A stretch of 64,000 bases of DNA from JADCGM01 sp943370355 (GCA_943370355.1 CALRQP020000015.1:18881-82880), one strand, 5' to 3'. Shown: positions 1 to 9,014, numbered from the stretch's first letter. A program made the numbers and translations. Notes: generated by a model not told the origin, from the letters alone.

Positions 1-2188
1 AGCCGACGCGCAATTGCCGCTGCAGGTAGGAGGTCGAGGCTTTGCGGCTCTCGGCGACGATCTGTACCGCGCGCCGATAGGTGTCGGCTTCTTCGTCGCC
101 ACCATCCATTTCAAAGCCGAGCTGATCGGCATCGGCCGGTTCCTCGGTGACCGCCGACACATAGTCGGGCTGGCCCTGATCCTTCCAATGATTGGCGACA
201 GCCTCGACCTCTTCGTCGCTGACGAAGGGCCCGTGCACGCGTGCGATCTGTTTGCCGCCTGACATGTAGAGCATGTCGCCCTTGCCGAGCAGCTGTTCGG
301 CGCCCTGCTCGCCGAGAATGGTGCGCGAATCGATCTTCGAGGTGACCTGAAAACTGATCCGCGTCGGCAGATTGGCCTTGATCACGCCGGTGATGACGTC
401 GACCGAGGGACGCTGCGTCGCCATGATCAGGTGGATGCCGGCTGCACGCGCCTTCTGGGCGAGCCGCTGGATCAGGAATTCGACCTCCTTGCCCGCCGTC
501 ATCATGAGGTCGGCGAGCTCGTCGACGACGACGACGACGAGCGGCAACGGCTCGAACTCTAGTGTTTCGGTCTCGTAGATCGGCTGCCCCGTCTCGGGAT
601 CGTAGCCGGTGTGCACGCGCCGCGTGAACGGCTGATTCTTCGCCTTGGCCTCGCGGACCTTCTGGTTGAACCCGGCCAGCGAGCGGACGTTGATGCCCGC
701 CATCATGCGGTAGCGGTCCTCCATCTGTTCGACGGCCCATTTGAGCGCGCGGATCGCCTTCTGCGGCTCGGTCACCACGGGCGACAGCAGATGCGGGATG
801 CCGTCATAGACCGACAGTTCGAGCATTTTCGGGTCGATCATGATCAGCCGGCATTGCTCGGGCGTCAGCCGGTACAGCAGCGACAGGATCATGCAGTTGA
901 GACCGACCGACTTGCCCGAACCCGTCGTGCCGGCGATCAGCAGATGCGGCATTGGCGCGAGATCGACGATGACCGGATCGCCGGCGATATTCTTGCCGAG
1001 CACGAGCGGCAGCGCCGCCGACTGGTCTTCGAACGCTGCTGACGACAGCATCTCGGTCAGCACCACCATCTCGCGGCGCATATTCGGCAGTTCGATGCCG
1101 ATGACATTGCGTCCCGGCACCACCGCGACGCGCGCTGACAGGGCCGACATCGACCGAGCGATATCGTCGGCGAGCCCGATGACCCGGCTCGCCTTGATGC
1201 CTGCGGCTGGCTCGAGCTCGTACATCGTCACGACGGGGCCAGGCCGGACCTCCACGATCTCGCCGCGCACGCCGAAATCCTCGAGCACGCTTTCGAGCAA
1301 TCGCGCATTTTGTTCGAGGCTGGCCGCGTCGATTTTCGGTCCGGTCGGTTTCGGGATCGGCTGAAGCAGCGACAGCGGCGGCAATTTATAGGCGTCGCCG
1401 AGATCGAGCGAGGTTTGCCGCTCGCGCGCGACCCGCTTCGAGGGCGGGGCCGCCGCAGCGCGGCCAAGAATGCGGGCACGCGGTGCGGCTGCGACTTCCG
1501 GTGCATCCTCCTCGATCACGCGTGCAGGGCGTTCAGGCCGTGCGGGCCGCACCTCGGGCTCATCCTCCAGCTCAGCGTCGTCGGTCCGGCCGAACAGCCG
1601 CAACCAATCGTCGCGATCAACTCCCAGACCCCAAACGAGCAAGGTGGCAGCGACAAGCCCCGTCAGAACCGACACTGTCCCGGCCAGATATGCTAGCGGC
1701 ACCGACATCGGGAGACGCGACAGGGCCTCCGCCAGCGCTTCCCCGCCCAGCAGTCCGGTCACGCCGCCCGCGCCTACGGGCATCAACCAAGTGGCGTCCG
1801 CTGCAAGGCCGAGCGCGAGCGACAGCAGGATCGTTCCAGCCAACGTGGCGAGCGCATAGCGCGGCCATGACGTCAGAGGCTGACCCCGTATGATCCGTGC
1901 GCCGACCGCCAAGATCGGCGGCAATAGTGCCGCGCTGGCAAAGCCCAGTGTTTGCAGCACGAGATCAGCGAACCACGCCCCCGGTCCACCGAGAATGTTC
2001 GACGGTGCACGCGCGGTCGCGCTGTTCAGCGACGGGTCGGCGGGGTCATAGCTTAGCAGCGCCAGCAGCAGGCCGAGCCCCAGCAGAACAACCAACGCGC
2101 CGCCGCCGATTTGGCCAGTCCGGCGCAACCAAGCCACCCATGCCGGCGGCAACAGCGATCGCTGCCGTTTCGTCCCGTCTCGCGCCAT
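1..2188 (-). CDS. ftsK: DNA translocase FtsK (3' end beyond left edge)
   Basis: Septal DNA pump that clears and aligns chromosome ends during division. Translating the minus strand from the ATG at 2188 gives 729 codons without a stop, so only the last part of the C-terminal gamma domain is missing. The first ~190 residues carry several hydrophobic membrane segments. A charged and Ala/Pro-rich linker follows (~200-270), then the RecA-like motor: Walker A GTTGSGKS at 420-427, the FtsK-typical LIMIDPK near 450 and Walker B with D556/E557 in VDELADLMM. The visible end reads ASTSYLQRQLRVG, the start of the DNA-reading winged helix. It diverges from ubiH across a 302-base gap holding a terminator-like hairpin. 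Identity is certain; the start is chosen because upstream sequence is non-coding. Confidence 0.96.
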   Translation of the reverse strand, partial: MARDGTKRQRSLLPPAWVAWLRRTGQIGGGALVVLLGLGLLLALLSYDPADPSLNSATARAPSNILGGPGAWFADLVLQTLGFASAALLPPILAVGARIIRGQPLTSWPRYALATLAGTILLSLALGLAADATWLMPVGAGGVTGLLGGEALAEALSRLPMSVPLAYLAGTVSVLTGLVAATLLVWGLGVDRDDWLRLFGRTDDAELEDEPEVRPARPERPARVIEEDAPEVAAAPRARILGRAAAAPPSKRVARERQTSLDLGDAYKLPPLSLLQPIPKPTGPKIDAASLEQNARLLESVLEDFGVRGEIVEVRPGPVVTMYELEPAAGIKASRVIGLADDIARSMSALSARVAVVPGRNVIGIELPNMRREMVVLTEMLSSAAFEDQSAALPLVLGKNIAGDPVIVDLAPMPHLLIAGTTGSGKSVGLNCMILSLLYRLTPEQCRLIMIDPKMLELSVYDGIPHLLSPVVTEPQKAIRALKWAVEQMEDRYRMMAGINVRSLAGFNQKVREAKAKNQPFTRRVHTGYDPETGQPIYETETLEFEPLPLVVVVVDELADLMMTAGKEVEFLIQRLAQKARAAGIHLIMATQRPSVDVITGVIKANLPTRISFQVTSKIDSRTILGEQGAEQLLGKGDMLYMSGGKQIARVHGPFVSDEEVEAVANHWKDQGQPDYVSAVTEEPADADQLGFEMDGGDEEADTYRRAVQIVAESRKASTSYLQRQLRVG

Positions 2189-2255
2189 CGAACACGCCCC
2201 CGTCACTCGTGCCACCACCATGGTGGGCGCGGCGGCGGACGGTCAAGCGGCAGAT

Positions 2256-2287
2256 AAAAAAGCGGCCGGAGGTGTTGCCTCCGGCCG
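2256..2287 (-). terminator. Strong intrinsic terminator upstream of ftsK
   Basis: On the minus strand a perfect 10-bp stem (CGGCCGGAGG at 2263-2272 against CCTCCGGCCG at 2278-2287, 5-base loop) is followed directly by six T. It lies about 70 bases before the ftsK ATG and reads toward ftsK, so it cannot end an annotated gene. It must end a short leftward transcript or act as an attenuator in the ftsK leader. Confidence 0.75.
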
Positions 2288-2345
2288 ACAGGTATGGACC
2301 GATGGTCCCGAGCGAGCACAGGAGCCCTGAGGCACCCGAAACCTT
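2256..2345 (-). ncRNA. Candidate small RNA or leader attenuator before ftsK
   Basis: The 302-base ubiH/ftsK gap contains no ORF. On the minus strand, ahead of the terminator, are two further small hairpins: CAGG-gct-CCTG (near 2321-2331) and GGACC-atc-GGTCC (near 2296-2308). Upstream, at 2358-2365, is TTGGCACG, a perfect -24 half of a sigma-54 site, but its -12 half matches poorly. The pattern of two hairpins plus a terminator suits a ~90-nt RNA. It matches no RNA family I recognise: the SRP, 6S and tmRNA signatures are absent. The right boundary is a guess. Confidence 0.3.
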
Positions 2346-2490
2346 CTATTCAGGAAGCGTGCCAAGTCGCGGCAAGCGCAAAAATTGCCGAGAGCTGCTG
2401 AATTCCGCCCAAAAATTACACAGCATGTTGTTGCAGCCTAAAAAAGCGGCGCACTTGGGTCAGAGCTCGTGCGGGGCTATAGCGGCTTGC

Positions 2491-3711
2491 ATGGACAGCG
2501 TAGACGCCATCATCATCGGCGGCGGCATGGTCGGCATGACGCTGGCCTTGGCGCTAGACGTACACGGCCTCCGAACCCACGTCGTCGATACCGCCGACCT
2601 CAATGCAACGCTCGCGCCGACATTCGACGGCCGGGCTTCCGCAATTGCCAGCGCTTCGGCGCGTATGCTCGGGGCGATCGGGCTTGGCGACATGCTGGGC
2701 GAAGGCTGTGCGATCGGCGAGATCCGCGTGACCGATGGACTGTCGCCGCTCCATCTGCATTTCGACAGCGCGGACAGCAACGGCGGCCCGCTCGGTTATA
2801 TGTTTGAAAACCGGCGGCTGCGCGCTGCAATGATCGGCAAGGCGCGCGCCAGCGCGAATATTGCGATTCATGCACCTGCCCGCGTCGCTAACATCGTGCG
2901 CGGAGACGCCGGCGTCACCGTCACGCTCGAATCGGGCCGCGTCCTCACCGCGCCGCTGGTTGTCGCAGCAGACGGTCGGCGGTCGAAGGTCCGCGATGAC
3001 GCCGGTATCCGCATCGCGACCTGGCAATATAGCCAGACGGCCATCGTCACGACGATCGCGCATGCCGAGCCGCATGACAGCGTTGCGTTCGAGCTTTTCT
3101 ATCCGACCGGTCCGTTCGCAATCCTGCCGATGCTCGATGACAGCGAAGGGCGGCACCGGTCGGCGATCGTCTGGACAGTCGAGGCGCGCGATGCGGCGGC
3201 GACTGTCGCGCTGCCCCCGCGGGCACTCGCCGCCGAAATCGAAGCGCGCATGGGCGGTTTCCTCGGCAAGATCGACATGATCGCGCAAGCCGCGTCCTAC
3301 CCGTTGGGCTTCCATCATGCCGAGCGCTATGTGGACCAGCGGCTGGCCCTTGTCGGCGATGCTGGGCACGGCATCCACCCGATTGCCGGTCAGGGTCTGA
3401 ATATGGGGCTGCGCGATGTCGCCGCACTCACTGAAGTGTTGGTCGATGGTGCCCGCGTCGGTCTCGATCTCGGTGATCCGCAATTGCTCGAGCGCTACCA
3501 AAGCTGGCGACGGCTCGACAATGCGATGGTCTCCGGGGTGACGGATATCCTCAACCGCTTGTTCGCCCTTCCGGGCCGTCCGATGGCGGCGCTGCGCCGG
3601 TTCGGCCTCGCCGCCGTCGAGCGCATCCCGCCGCTCAAGCGCGGCTTCATGGCTGAAGCGCGGGGCGAAACCGGCGACCGGCCGAAATTGTTACTCGGCG
3701 AGCTGGTTTAG
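2491..3711 (+). CDS. ubiH: UbiH/UbiF/Coq6-family FAD monooxygenase
   Basis: Flavin-dependent aromatic-ring hydroxylase of ubiquinone biosynthesis, 406 aa. The ATG at 2491 opens directly on the dinucleotide fold (IIIGGGMVGM, residues 7-16). The reading frame stays open far upstream into ftsK, but that part has no homology-like features and runs antisense to a real gene. A DG motif (VVAADGRRS, ~157) and the FAD-binding GD motif LVGDAGHGIHP (287-297) followed by GQGLNMGLRD are classic for this family. Which ring position it hydroxylates (UbiH, UbiF, UbiI or UbiM type) cannot be told from sequence alone. ubiG lies at 29 kb, not adjacent. The 3' end overlaps the convergent msrC by 4 bases. Confidence 0.88.
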   Translation: MDSVDAIIIGGGMVGMTLALALDVHGLRTHVVDTADLNATLAPTFDGRASAIASASARMLGAIGLGDMLGEGCAIGEIRVTDGLSPLHLHFDSADSNGGPLGYMFENRRLRAAMIGKARASANIAIHAPARVANIVRGDAGVTVTLESGRVLTAPLVVAADGRRSKVRDDAGIRIATWQYSQTAIVTTIAHAEPHDSVAFELFYPTGPFAILPMLDDSEGRHRSAIVWTVEARDAAATVALPPRALAAEIEARMGGFLGKIDMIAQAASYPLGFHHAERYVDQRLALVGDAGHGIHPIAGQGLNMGLRDVAALTEVLVDGARVGLDLGDPQLLERYQSWRRLDNAMVSGVTDILNRLFALPGRPMAALRRFGLAAVERIPPLKRGFMAEARGETGDRPKLLLGELV

Positions 3712-4196
3712 AAGGCAACGTTCGCCGCGAGAGTTGCGACCAACCGCTCGCATCCCGACGCATCGTTAGAATCGAAGCGTGCCAGCAGTGGGGAGTCGAG
3801 ATCGAGCACGCCCACAGCCTGCCCATCCACAATAATTGGTACGACCAACTCCGACCGGGATGCGCTGTCACACGGGATATGGCCTGGAAACGCCTCGACA
3901 TCCGGTACGAGCTGGGTGCGGGCCTGGGCAACGGCAGTCCCGCAGACGCCGCGGCCCACCGCAATGCGCACGCAGGCCGGGCGGCCCTGGAACGGGCCGA
4001 CCACCAGTTCGCTGCCTCGCATCAAATAAAAACCCGCCCAATTGAGATCGGGCAGGCTGTGGAAGATCAGTGAGGCAGCGTTGGCGAGATTGGCGATCAA
4101 GTCGCCCTCTCCCGCAATCAATCCGCGCAATTGACCATCGAGTTCGGCATAAAAATCGGGCTTGGAAAGCCCGGACAGATCGGCAGCTTCAAACAT
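3708..4196 (-). CDS. msrC: Free methionine-(R)-sulfoxide reductase, GAF fold
   Basis: Cytosolic enzyme that reduces free Met-R-sulfoxide, part of oxidative damage repair; 162 aa, the usual length. It is one GAF domain with the family block WAGFYL (53-58), GPFQG then C75, GVCG with C85, and the VPDV-FPGHI segment ending in C109. These are the three redox cysteines expected of the fRMsr (YebR/MsrC) family. It lies downstream of the glsB-like gene on the same strand, 60 bases away across a GC-rich hairpin, and may be co-transcribed with it. Confidence 0.87.
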   Translation of the reverse strand: MFEAADLSGLSKPDFYAELDGQLRGLIAGEGDLIANLANAASLIFHSLPDLNWAGFYLMRGSELVVGPFQGRPACVRIAVGRGVCGTAVAQARTQLVPDVEAFPGHIPCDSASRSELVVPIIVDGQAVGVLDLDSPLLARFDSNDASGCERLVATLAANVAF

Positions 4197-4220
4197 GAGC
4201 TGCCTTTAAACACAACGGTG

Positions 4221-4248
4221 CGGCGCGCCAACCAAGGTCGGCGCGCCG
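4221..4248 (-). terminator. GC hairpin between glsB-like gene and msrC
   Basis: Nine-base perfect inverted repeat (CGGCGCGCC at 4221-4229 and GGCGCGCCG at 4240-4248, 10-base loop) just after the glsB-like stop on the minus strand. No clean T-run follows, so it could be a weak terminator or an mRNA-stabilising hairpin that separates the two genes' expression. Confidence 0.35.
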
Positions 4249-4256
4249 ACGTTGAC

Positions 4257-4517
4257 TTAGCGGACTGACCCGCGGCGGACGAGGTTGACGATCGCCAGCA
4301 GGATGACAGCACCCAGCAGCGAGTAGAGGAACGACATCAAGTTGAGCGGTGCATTGATGATCGAAGCGCCGCCGCCGAGCAGAAAGCCTGCAATGACCGC
4401 GCCGACAATGCCGACGACGATGTTGAGCAGGACGCCCTGCTGACCGTCGGTGCGCATGATCATGCTGGCGAGCCAGCCGCAGATACCGCCGACGACGAGA
4501 AGAATGATGAGACCCAT
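4257..4517 (-). CDS. GlsB/YeaQ/YmgE-family stress membrane protein
   Basis: Small inner-membrane protein of 86 aa, the normal size for this transglycosylase-associated family. It is almost wholly hydrophobic with three predicted membrane helices: MGLIILLVVGGICGW at the start, LNIVVGIVGAVIAGFLLG in the middle, and LLGAVILLAIVNLV near the end, closing in RRGSVR. The ATG at 4517 is chosen because AGGGAG sits at normal spacing before it and family members begin at this point; the frame stays open further upstream without resemblance. The molecular function is unknown for the family, but members are typically general-stress induced. That agrees with the EcfG-like promoter upstream. Confidence 0.85.
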   Translation of the reverse strand: MGLIILLVVGGICGWLASMIMRTDGQQGVLLNIVVGIVGAVIAGFLLGGGASIINAPLNLMSFLYSLLGAVILLAIVNLVRRGSVR

Positions 4518-4550
4518 GAACGTGCTCCCTGTTTGGTTGAACGGTGCCAC

Positions 4551-4576
4551 TACGCACCGTAGGTCGGAACGGTTCC
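4551..4576 (-). promoter_or_regulatory. EcfG-like general stress promoter before glsB-like gene
   Basis: On the minus strand GGAAC (4572-4576) is followed after 17 bases by CGTA (4551-4554). The alphaproteobacterial general-stress sigma factor EcfG recognises GGAAC-N16/17-CGTT, so this is 8 of 9 conserved positions. It sits 34 bases before the ATG. The same bases form two tandem hairpins: a 7-bp stem at 4541-4560 and GGTCGGAA/TTCCGACC at 4562-4580. Confidence 0.5.
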
Positions 4577-4634
4577 GACCCATTGTGCAGGCCTTGCGGT
4601 GGAACGAGGGGCGCGCTTCAATCGTCGCGCGATC

Positions 4635-6215
4635 ATGCATGCCTTTGCCGCCCTGCTCGACCGGCTGGTCTACACGCGCTCGCGCAACGCGAAGCTGGCG
4701 CTGATCGCCGCCTATTTGCGCCGCACGCCGGACCCAGATCGCGGGCTCGCAATGGCAGCGCTGACCGGCGCGCTCGATCTCCCCGGCGTCAAGGCGGCGG
4801 CGATCCGCGCGCTGGTCGAGGAACGCGTCGATCCCGTGCTGTTTGCGATGTCGCGTGACTATGTCGGCGATCTTGCCGAAACCGTTTCGCTGCTATGGGT
4901 GAAGCCGCTCGGCCTCGACGATGCCGATTTTGAGGACATCCGGCTGTCCGAGGTCGTCGCGCGCCTCACCGCTGCCTCGCGCACCGAAGCGCCACGTGTG
5001 CTGGCCGACTTGCTCGACCGAATGGATTCATCTGGCCGGTACGCACTGATCAAACTCGCGACGGGCGCGTTGCGGATCGGCGTATCGGCGCGGCTCGCCA
5101 AGACCGCGCTTGCCCAGGCCTTCGATCTCGACGTCGATCATGTCGAGGAGGTGTGGCATGGCATCGACCCGCCCTATGCGGCGCTGTTCGATTGGGCCGA
5201 AGGCCGCAGCGAGCGCCCGACCCATGATAGCGTGCCGGTGTTTCGCCCGTTCATGCTCGCGCATCCGCTGGAGACCGAGGACATCGATCTCGCCGCCTAT
5301 GCCGCTGAATGGAAATGGGACGGCATCCGCGTCCAGCTGGTGCACGTCGCGGGGGAAACGCGCCTGTACAGCCGTGCCGGCGACGACATCACCCGCAGCT
5401 TTCCGGACGTTGCCACAGACTTCGCCATTCCCGGCGTGCTCGACGGCGAATTGCTGGTACGCGGTACGGCACAGGCGGGCGAGGCCGGCTCGTTCAACGC
5501 GCTGCAGCAACGCCTCGGGCGCAAGGTTGTGAGCGCGAAGACCCTGGCGGACTTTCCGGCCTTCGTGCGCCTCTACGATATCCTTCTCGATGGTCCAGAG
5601 GATTTGCGCGAGCTGCCGTGGCAGGACCGCCGCACCCGCCTTGAGGCGTTTGTCCCACAATTGCCGCGCGACCGCTTCGACATATCGCAGCTCATCGAGG
5701 GCAAGAGTTTCGAAGACCTCATGGAGCTACGCGCCGGCAGCCGCGACGCCGCGATCGAAGGCCTGATGCTCAAGCGCCGCGACTCGCCCTATGTCGCGGG
5801 CCGCCGCACCGGGCTTTGGTATAAATGGAAGCGTGATCCGCTCACCGCCGACTGCGTGATGATGTATGCGCAGCGCGGGCACGGCAAACGGTCGAGTTTC
5901 TATTCCGACTATACGTTCGGCTGCTGGACCGATGACGGCGAACTGCTCCCGGTCGGCAAGGCCTATTCGGGATTCACCGATGCCGAGCTGGCCATGCTCG
6001 ACCGTTTCGTGCGCAACCACACCTTGAACCGCTTCGGCCCGGTGCGCGAGGTCGAGAAGACACTTGTCCTCGAAGTCGCCTTCGATTCCATCCACGATTC
6101 GAAGCGCCACAAATCCGGCCTCGCGATGCGCTTCCCGCGCATCGCCCGCATTCGCACCGACAAGCCTGCCGCAGAAGCCGACACGATCGCCGGCCTGCGG
6201 AAGCTGGTGACCTGA
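4635..6215 (+). CDS. ATP-dependent DNA ligase of the ligase-associated repair set
   Basis: Seals nicks using ATP; 526 aa. The N-terminal DNA-binding domain begins MHAFAALLDRLVYTRSRNAK, as in the Pseudomonas LigB-like/TIGR04120-type ligases, which decides the start at 4635. No strong Shine-Dalgarno is visible. The adenylated lysine is K227 in the motif KWDGIR, and the C-terminal OB domain contains DSIHDSKRHKSGLAMRFPR. In many bacteria this ligase is encoded beside an exonuclease, an Lhr-Core helicase and the endonuclease PdeM. Here those three partners are 10-18 kb to the right. There is no Ku or LigD primase/nuclease domain, so it is not the classical NHEJ ligase. Confidence 0.9.
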   Translation: MHAFAALLDRLVYTRSRNAKLALIAAYLRRTPDPDRGLAMAALTGALDLPGVKAAAIRALVEERVDPVLFAMSRDYVGDLAETVSLLWVKPLGLDDADFEDIRLSEVVARLTAASRTEAPRVLADLLDRMDSSGRYALIKLATGALRIGVSARLAKTALAQAFDLDVDHVEEVWHGIDPPYAALFDWAEGRSERPTHDSVPVFRPFMLAHPLETEDIDLAAYAAEWKWDGIRVQLVHVAGETRLYSRAGDDITRSFPDVATDFAIPGVLDGELLVRGTAQAGEAGSFNALQQRLGRKVVSAKTLADFPAFVRLYDILLDGPEDLRELPWQDRRTRLEAFVPQLPRDRFDISQLIEGKSFEDLMELRAGSRDAAIEGLMLKRRDSPYVAGRRTGLWYKWKRDPLTADCVMMYAQRGHGKRSSFYSDYTFGCWTDDGELLPVGKAYSGFTDAELAMLDRFVRNHTLNRFGPVREVEKTLVLEVAFDSIHDSKRHKSGLAMRFPRIARIRTDKPAAEADTIAGLRKLVT

Positions 6216-6218
6216 CGA

Positions 6219-9014
6219 CTACTTCCGCACTTCGAGCGGGAGTCCCAGCCCGGTCAGCTGTGGTTCCACGACCGTCCGGTCGCCGATGACGATCCACAAT
6301 AACTTCGACGGGTCGAGTGACTCTGCCGTCGCGGCTTTGAGATCCTCCAATGTCAGCTTCGCGTACCGCCCGGCCAGCGTGACCTGATAGTCGTCAGGCC
6401 GCCCCAGCACATAGTTGCGCTCGATCGAGCCCAGCACATCGCCGCCGCTCTCGAATGCGCCGGGAAGGGAGCGGACATTATTGTTGACCGTCCGCGCCAG
6501 TTCGTCGGCGGTCGGCGGCTTTTTGGTGCGGTAATCCGCCATGTCGGCGATCATCGCCGCCATCGCGGGGCCGGTCTTGTCGGTCTGCACTGGCGCGAAC
6601 AGCATGAAAGGCATTTGCTCGCGCACTGTGCTCGCGATTGTCTGCACGCCATAGGCCCAGCCTTTGTCCTCGCGCACATCGGCATTGAGCCGCGAGGTGA
6701 AATTGCCGCCAAGGATATCGTTGGCGACGCCGAGCGCCAGTTGGTCGTCAACGCCCTTCACCGCCAGCGGCGTCCCGGCAAGGATCATCGACTGCGGCGA
6801 CCCGGGCCGGTCGATAAGAATGATGCGCGAGGCCGGCGGCTGCACCGTCGTAAATGCCTTCACGCCCTTGCGCTCCGCCGGTGCCTGCCAGTCGCCAAGG
6901 CTCGCCTCGAGCAGCGGCTTCAGCTCGGTCATCGTCACGTCGCCGACCACAAACAGCGCGGCATTGTCGGGTCGGATCCAGGTGCGGTGGAATGCGACGA
7001 GATCGTCGCGCGTTACCGCCGTCACGCCCGCAGCTGTTCCCGACCCGGTAAACGGGATCCCATAAGGATGTGCCGGCCCGTAAATCAGCGGCGGCAGTTC
7101 ACGGAACGCGAGGCTCTGCGGCTCGGTCTGCTCGGCCGCGATGCGCGTCAACACCTGTGTGCGCACGCGCTTGAGTTCGGCCTCCGCGAAGGCGGGATTG
7201 CGCACGACATCGGCGAACAGGTCGAGCGACGCCGCCAGATTGGGCTTCAATGCATTCAGCGACAGCCGCGTGCGGTCCATGCCCGCCGAGGCGCCAATGC
7301 TCGCGCCGAGCCGTTCGCCCTCCTCGACGATCTGCGTGGCACTGCGCTTCGCCGTGCCCTCGTCGATGAGGGCTAGCACGAGTCCCTGCGTGCCGAGCTT
7401 CGCCTTGGGGTCGGCGGCATTGCCGGCGTCGAACGACAGGATCATCCGCACCACCGGAACCGTCGTCCGCCGCGCCAGCGTCACCGCAATGCCGTTTGAC
7501 AGTGTCGCGCGCTCAACCTTGGGGAAATCCAGTGCCGGGAATCCCGCCACTTCGGGTGCGGCGCGCGACGGTTTGACCGAAGCCGGCGGTGGCGGCGCGG
7601 GTGTCGTGACTGCCGGACCCGGCGGCGATATCTTCTTCGCCTCGTCGCTCGCGGTCCGCTGCCCCGGAACGACGGTCAGCCGGTAGTCGCCGCGCGACAG
7701 CCAGCGTTGTGCTGCGGCCTGCACGCTCGCCGGGGTCGCCGCCGCATAACGGCCCATCTCGATCCGATAGAAGCCGGGGTCGCCCGCGTAGACGAGACCC
7801 TCAGCGAGCGTCCCGGCCTTGCCGCTGAATCCGCCGACTTCCTCCAGCCCGCGAATCCGCCCACCGACTTCGCGCGTCGCCACCCGGCTCACCTCATCGG
7901 CCGTCGGCCCGGCTTTCAGAAACTCGGCCATCACGGCATCGATGCGCGCTTCCACGAGCGCCGGATCGACGCCGGGCTTCACATCGGCGCTGATCGTGAT
8001 CTGGCTCGCCAGTTCCTCGGGCTCGACATAGGCACCGACGCCGACCGCGAGCTGCTTCTCGCGCACCAGATCATTGTACAGCCGCGACGAGCCGCCATTG
8101 CCGAGGATCGCCGCCGCCATGTCGAGCAGCGGCGTCGCCGGATCGAGCCGGCCGGGGGCAACATAAACTCGCATCAGCCGCGTCGTCGCGACCGCGTCGC
8201 GCATCGTCTCGCGCCGCGTCTCGCTGTGGTTGGGAACGGGGGCGGTGAGCTTCACCGGATCGGGGCCGCGCGGGATGCTGCCGAAATATTTCTCGACAAG
8301 CGGCCGCGCCGTCTTCGCATCGACATCGCCCGCCAGCACGAGCACGGCATTGTTGGGCCCGTAATTGGCGCGGAACCAGCCCTTCACATCGTCGAGGCTC
8401 GCGCCATCGAGGTCGGCCATCGAGCCGATCGTCGTGTGATGATAGGGATGGCCCGCCGGAAATATCGCTGCGTGGATCGCATAGTCCGTGAGGCCATAGG
8501 GTTCGTTGTCGCCCTGCCGCTTCTCGTTCTGGACGACCGCACGCTGGTTATCGAGCACCTTTTGGGTGACCGCGCCGAGCAGATGCCCCATCCGATCGGA
8601 TTCGAGGAACAGCGCGAGTTCAAGCGCGGGGGTCGGCACCGTCTCGAAATAATTGGTGCGGTCGGAGGCAGTGGTGCCGTTCGAGTCGGTTGCGCCGACA
8701 TTCTCCAGCGGCGCGAAAAATTCGCCCGGATTATTCTCCGATCCATTGAACATAAGATGCTCGAACAGATGCGCAAAGCCGGTCTTGCCGGCCGGCTCGT
8801 CCTTCGACCCGATATGATACCAGACATTCACCGCGACGACGGGGGCCTTGCGGTCGGTATGCACGACAACGCGCAACCCGTTCGCGAGCGTGAACTGCTC
8901 GAAGGGAATATCGACCGATTTGACGAGGTCGGCGACGGGGGCGGGGGTCTCCGCCGCAACCCCCTGGATCGACACGAGTCCCGCTGCAAGCCAGGCCAAT
9001 AGTTTCACTGTCAT
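6219..9014 (-). CDS. M16-family zinc metallopeptidase (two-unit, secreted)
   Basis: Pitrilysin/processing-peptidase-type protease, 931 aa, exported by a signal peptide (MTVKLLAWLAAGLVSIQGVAA). It has two tandem M16 units. The first carries the inverted zinc motif HLFEH (H82, E85, H86) in the context GFAHLFEHLMFNG. The second unit, starting near residue 500, lacks HxxEH, as is usual for the non-catalytic half. A Pro-rich linker (PAVTTPAPPPPASVKP) joins them. AAGGA precedes the ATG at good spacing. Likely periplasmic peptide degradation. It is convergent with the ligase gene, leaving only 3 bases between stops, with no shared function evident. Confidence 0.92.
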   Translation of the reverse strand: MTVKLLAWLAAGLVSIQGVAAETPAPVADLVKSVDIPFEQFTLANGLRVVVHTDRKAPVVAVNVWYHIGSKDEPAGKTGFAHLFEHLMFNGSENNPGEFFAPLENVGATDSNGTTASDRTNYFETVPTPALELALFLESDRMGHLLGAVTQKVLDNQRAVVQNEKRQGDNEPYGLTDYAIHAAIFPAGHPYHHTTIGSMADLDGASLDDVKGWFRANYGPNNAVLVLAGDVDAKTARPLVEKYFGSIPRGPDPVKLTAPVPNHSETRRETMRDAVATTRLMRVYVAPGRLDPATPLLDMAAAILGNGGSSRLYNDLVREKQLAVGVGAYVEPEELASQITISADVKPGVDPALVEARIDAVMAEFLKAGPTADEVSRVATREVGGRIRGLEEVGGFSGKAGTLAEGLVYAGDPGFYRIEMGRYAAATPASVQAAAQRWLSRGDYRLTVVPGQRTASDEAKKISPPGPAVTTPAPPPPASVKPSRAAPEVAGFPALDFPKVERATLSNGIAVTLARRTTVPVVRMILSFDAGNAADPKAKLGTQGLVLALIDEGTAKRSATQIVEEGERLGASIGASAGMDRTRLSLNALKPNLAASLDLFADVVRNPAFAEAELKRVRTQVLTRIAAEQTEPQSLAFRELPPLIYGPAHPYGIPFTGSGTAAGVTAVTRDDLVAFHRTWIRPDNAALFVVGDVTMTELKPLLEASLGDWQAPAERKGVKAFTTVQPPASRIILIDRPGSPQSMILAGTPLAVKGVDDQLALGVANDILGGNFTSRLNADVREDKGWAYGVQTIASTVREQMPFMLFAPVQTDKTGPAMAAMIADMADYRTKKPPTADELARTVNNNVRSLPGAFESGGDVLGSIERNYVLGRPDDYQVTLAGRYAKLTLEDLKAATAESLDPSKLLWIVIGDRTVVEPQLTGLGLPLEVRK

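Noticed and set aside
2256..2380. SRP RNA, 6S RNA or tmRNA before ftsK
   Set aside because: The conserved SRP GGUC-GGAAG loop is missing, there is no long 6S rod with central bubble, and no tRNA-like ends are present. It is reported only as an unassigned RNA candidate.
1897..2490. N-terminal extension of ubiH upstream of 2491
   Set aside because: The frame is open but runs antisense to the ftsK membrane domain and across the terminator hairpin; UbiH proteins begin at the dinucleotide fold.
4635..6215. Ku/LigD non-homologous end-joining ligase
   Set aside because: No primase or nuclease domain is fused and no ku gene is nearby; the N-terminus and partner genes match the separate ligase-associated repair set.
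7707..9002. 431-codon open frame antisense to the M16 peptidase
   Set aside because: Same artefact of high-GC coding sequence; the sense frame has signal peptide and HxxEH motif.
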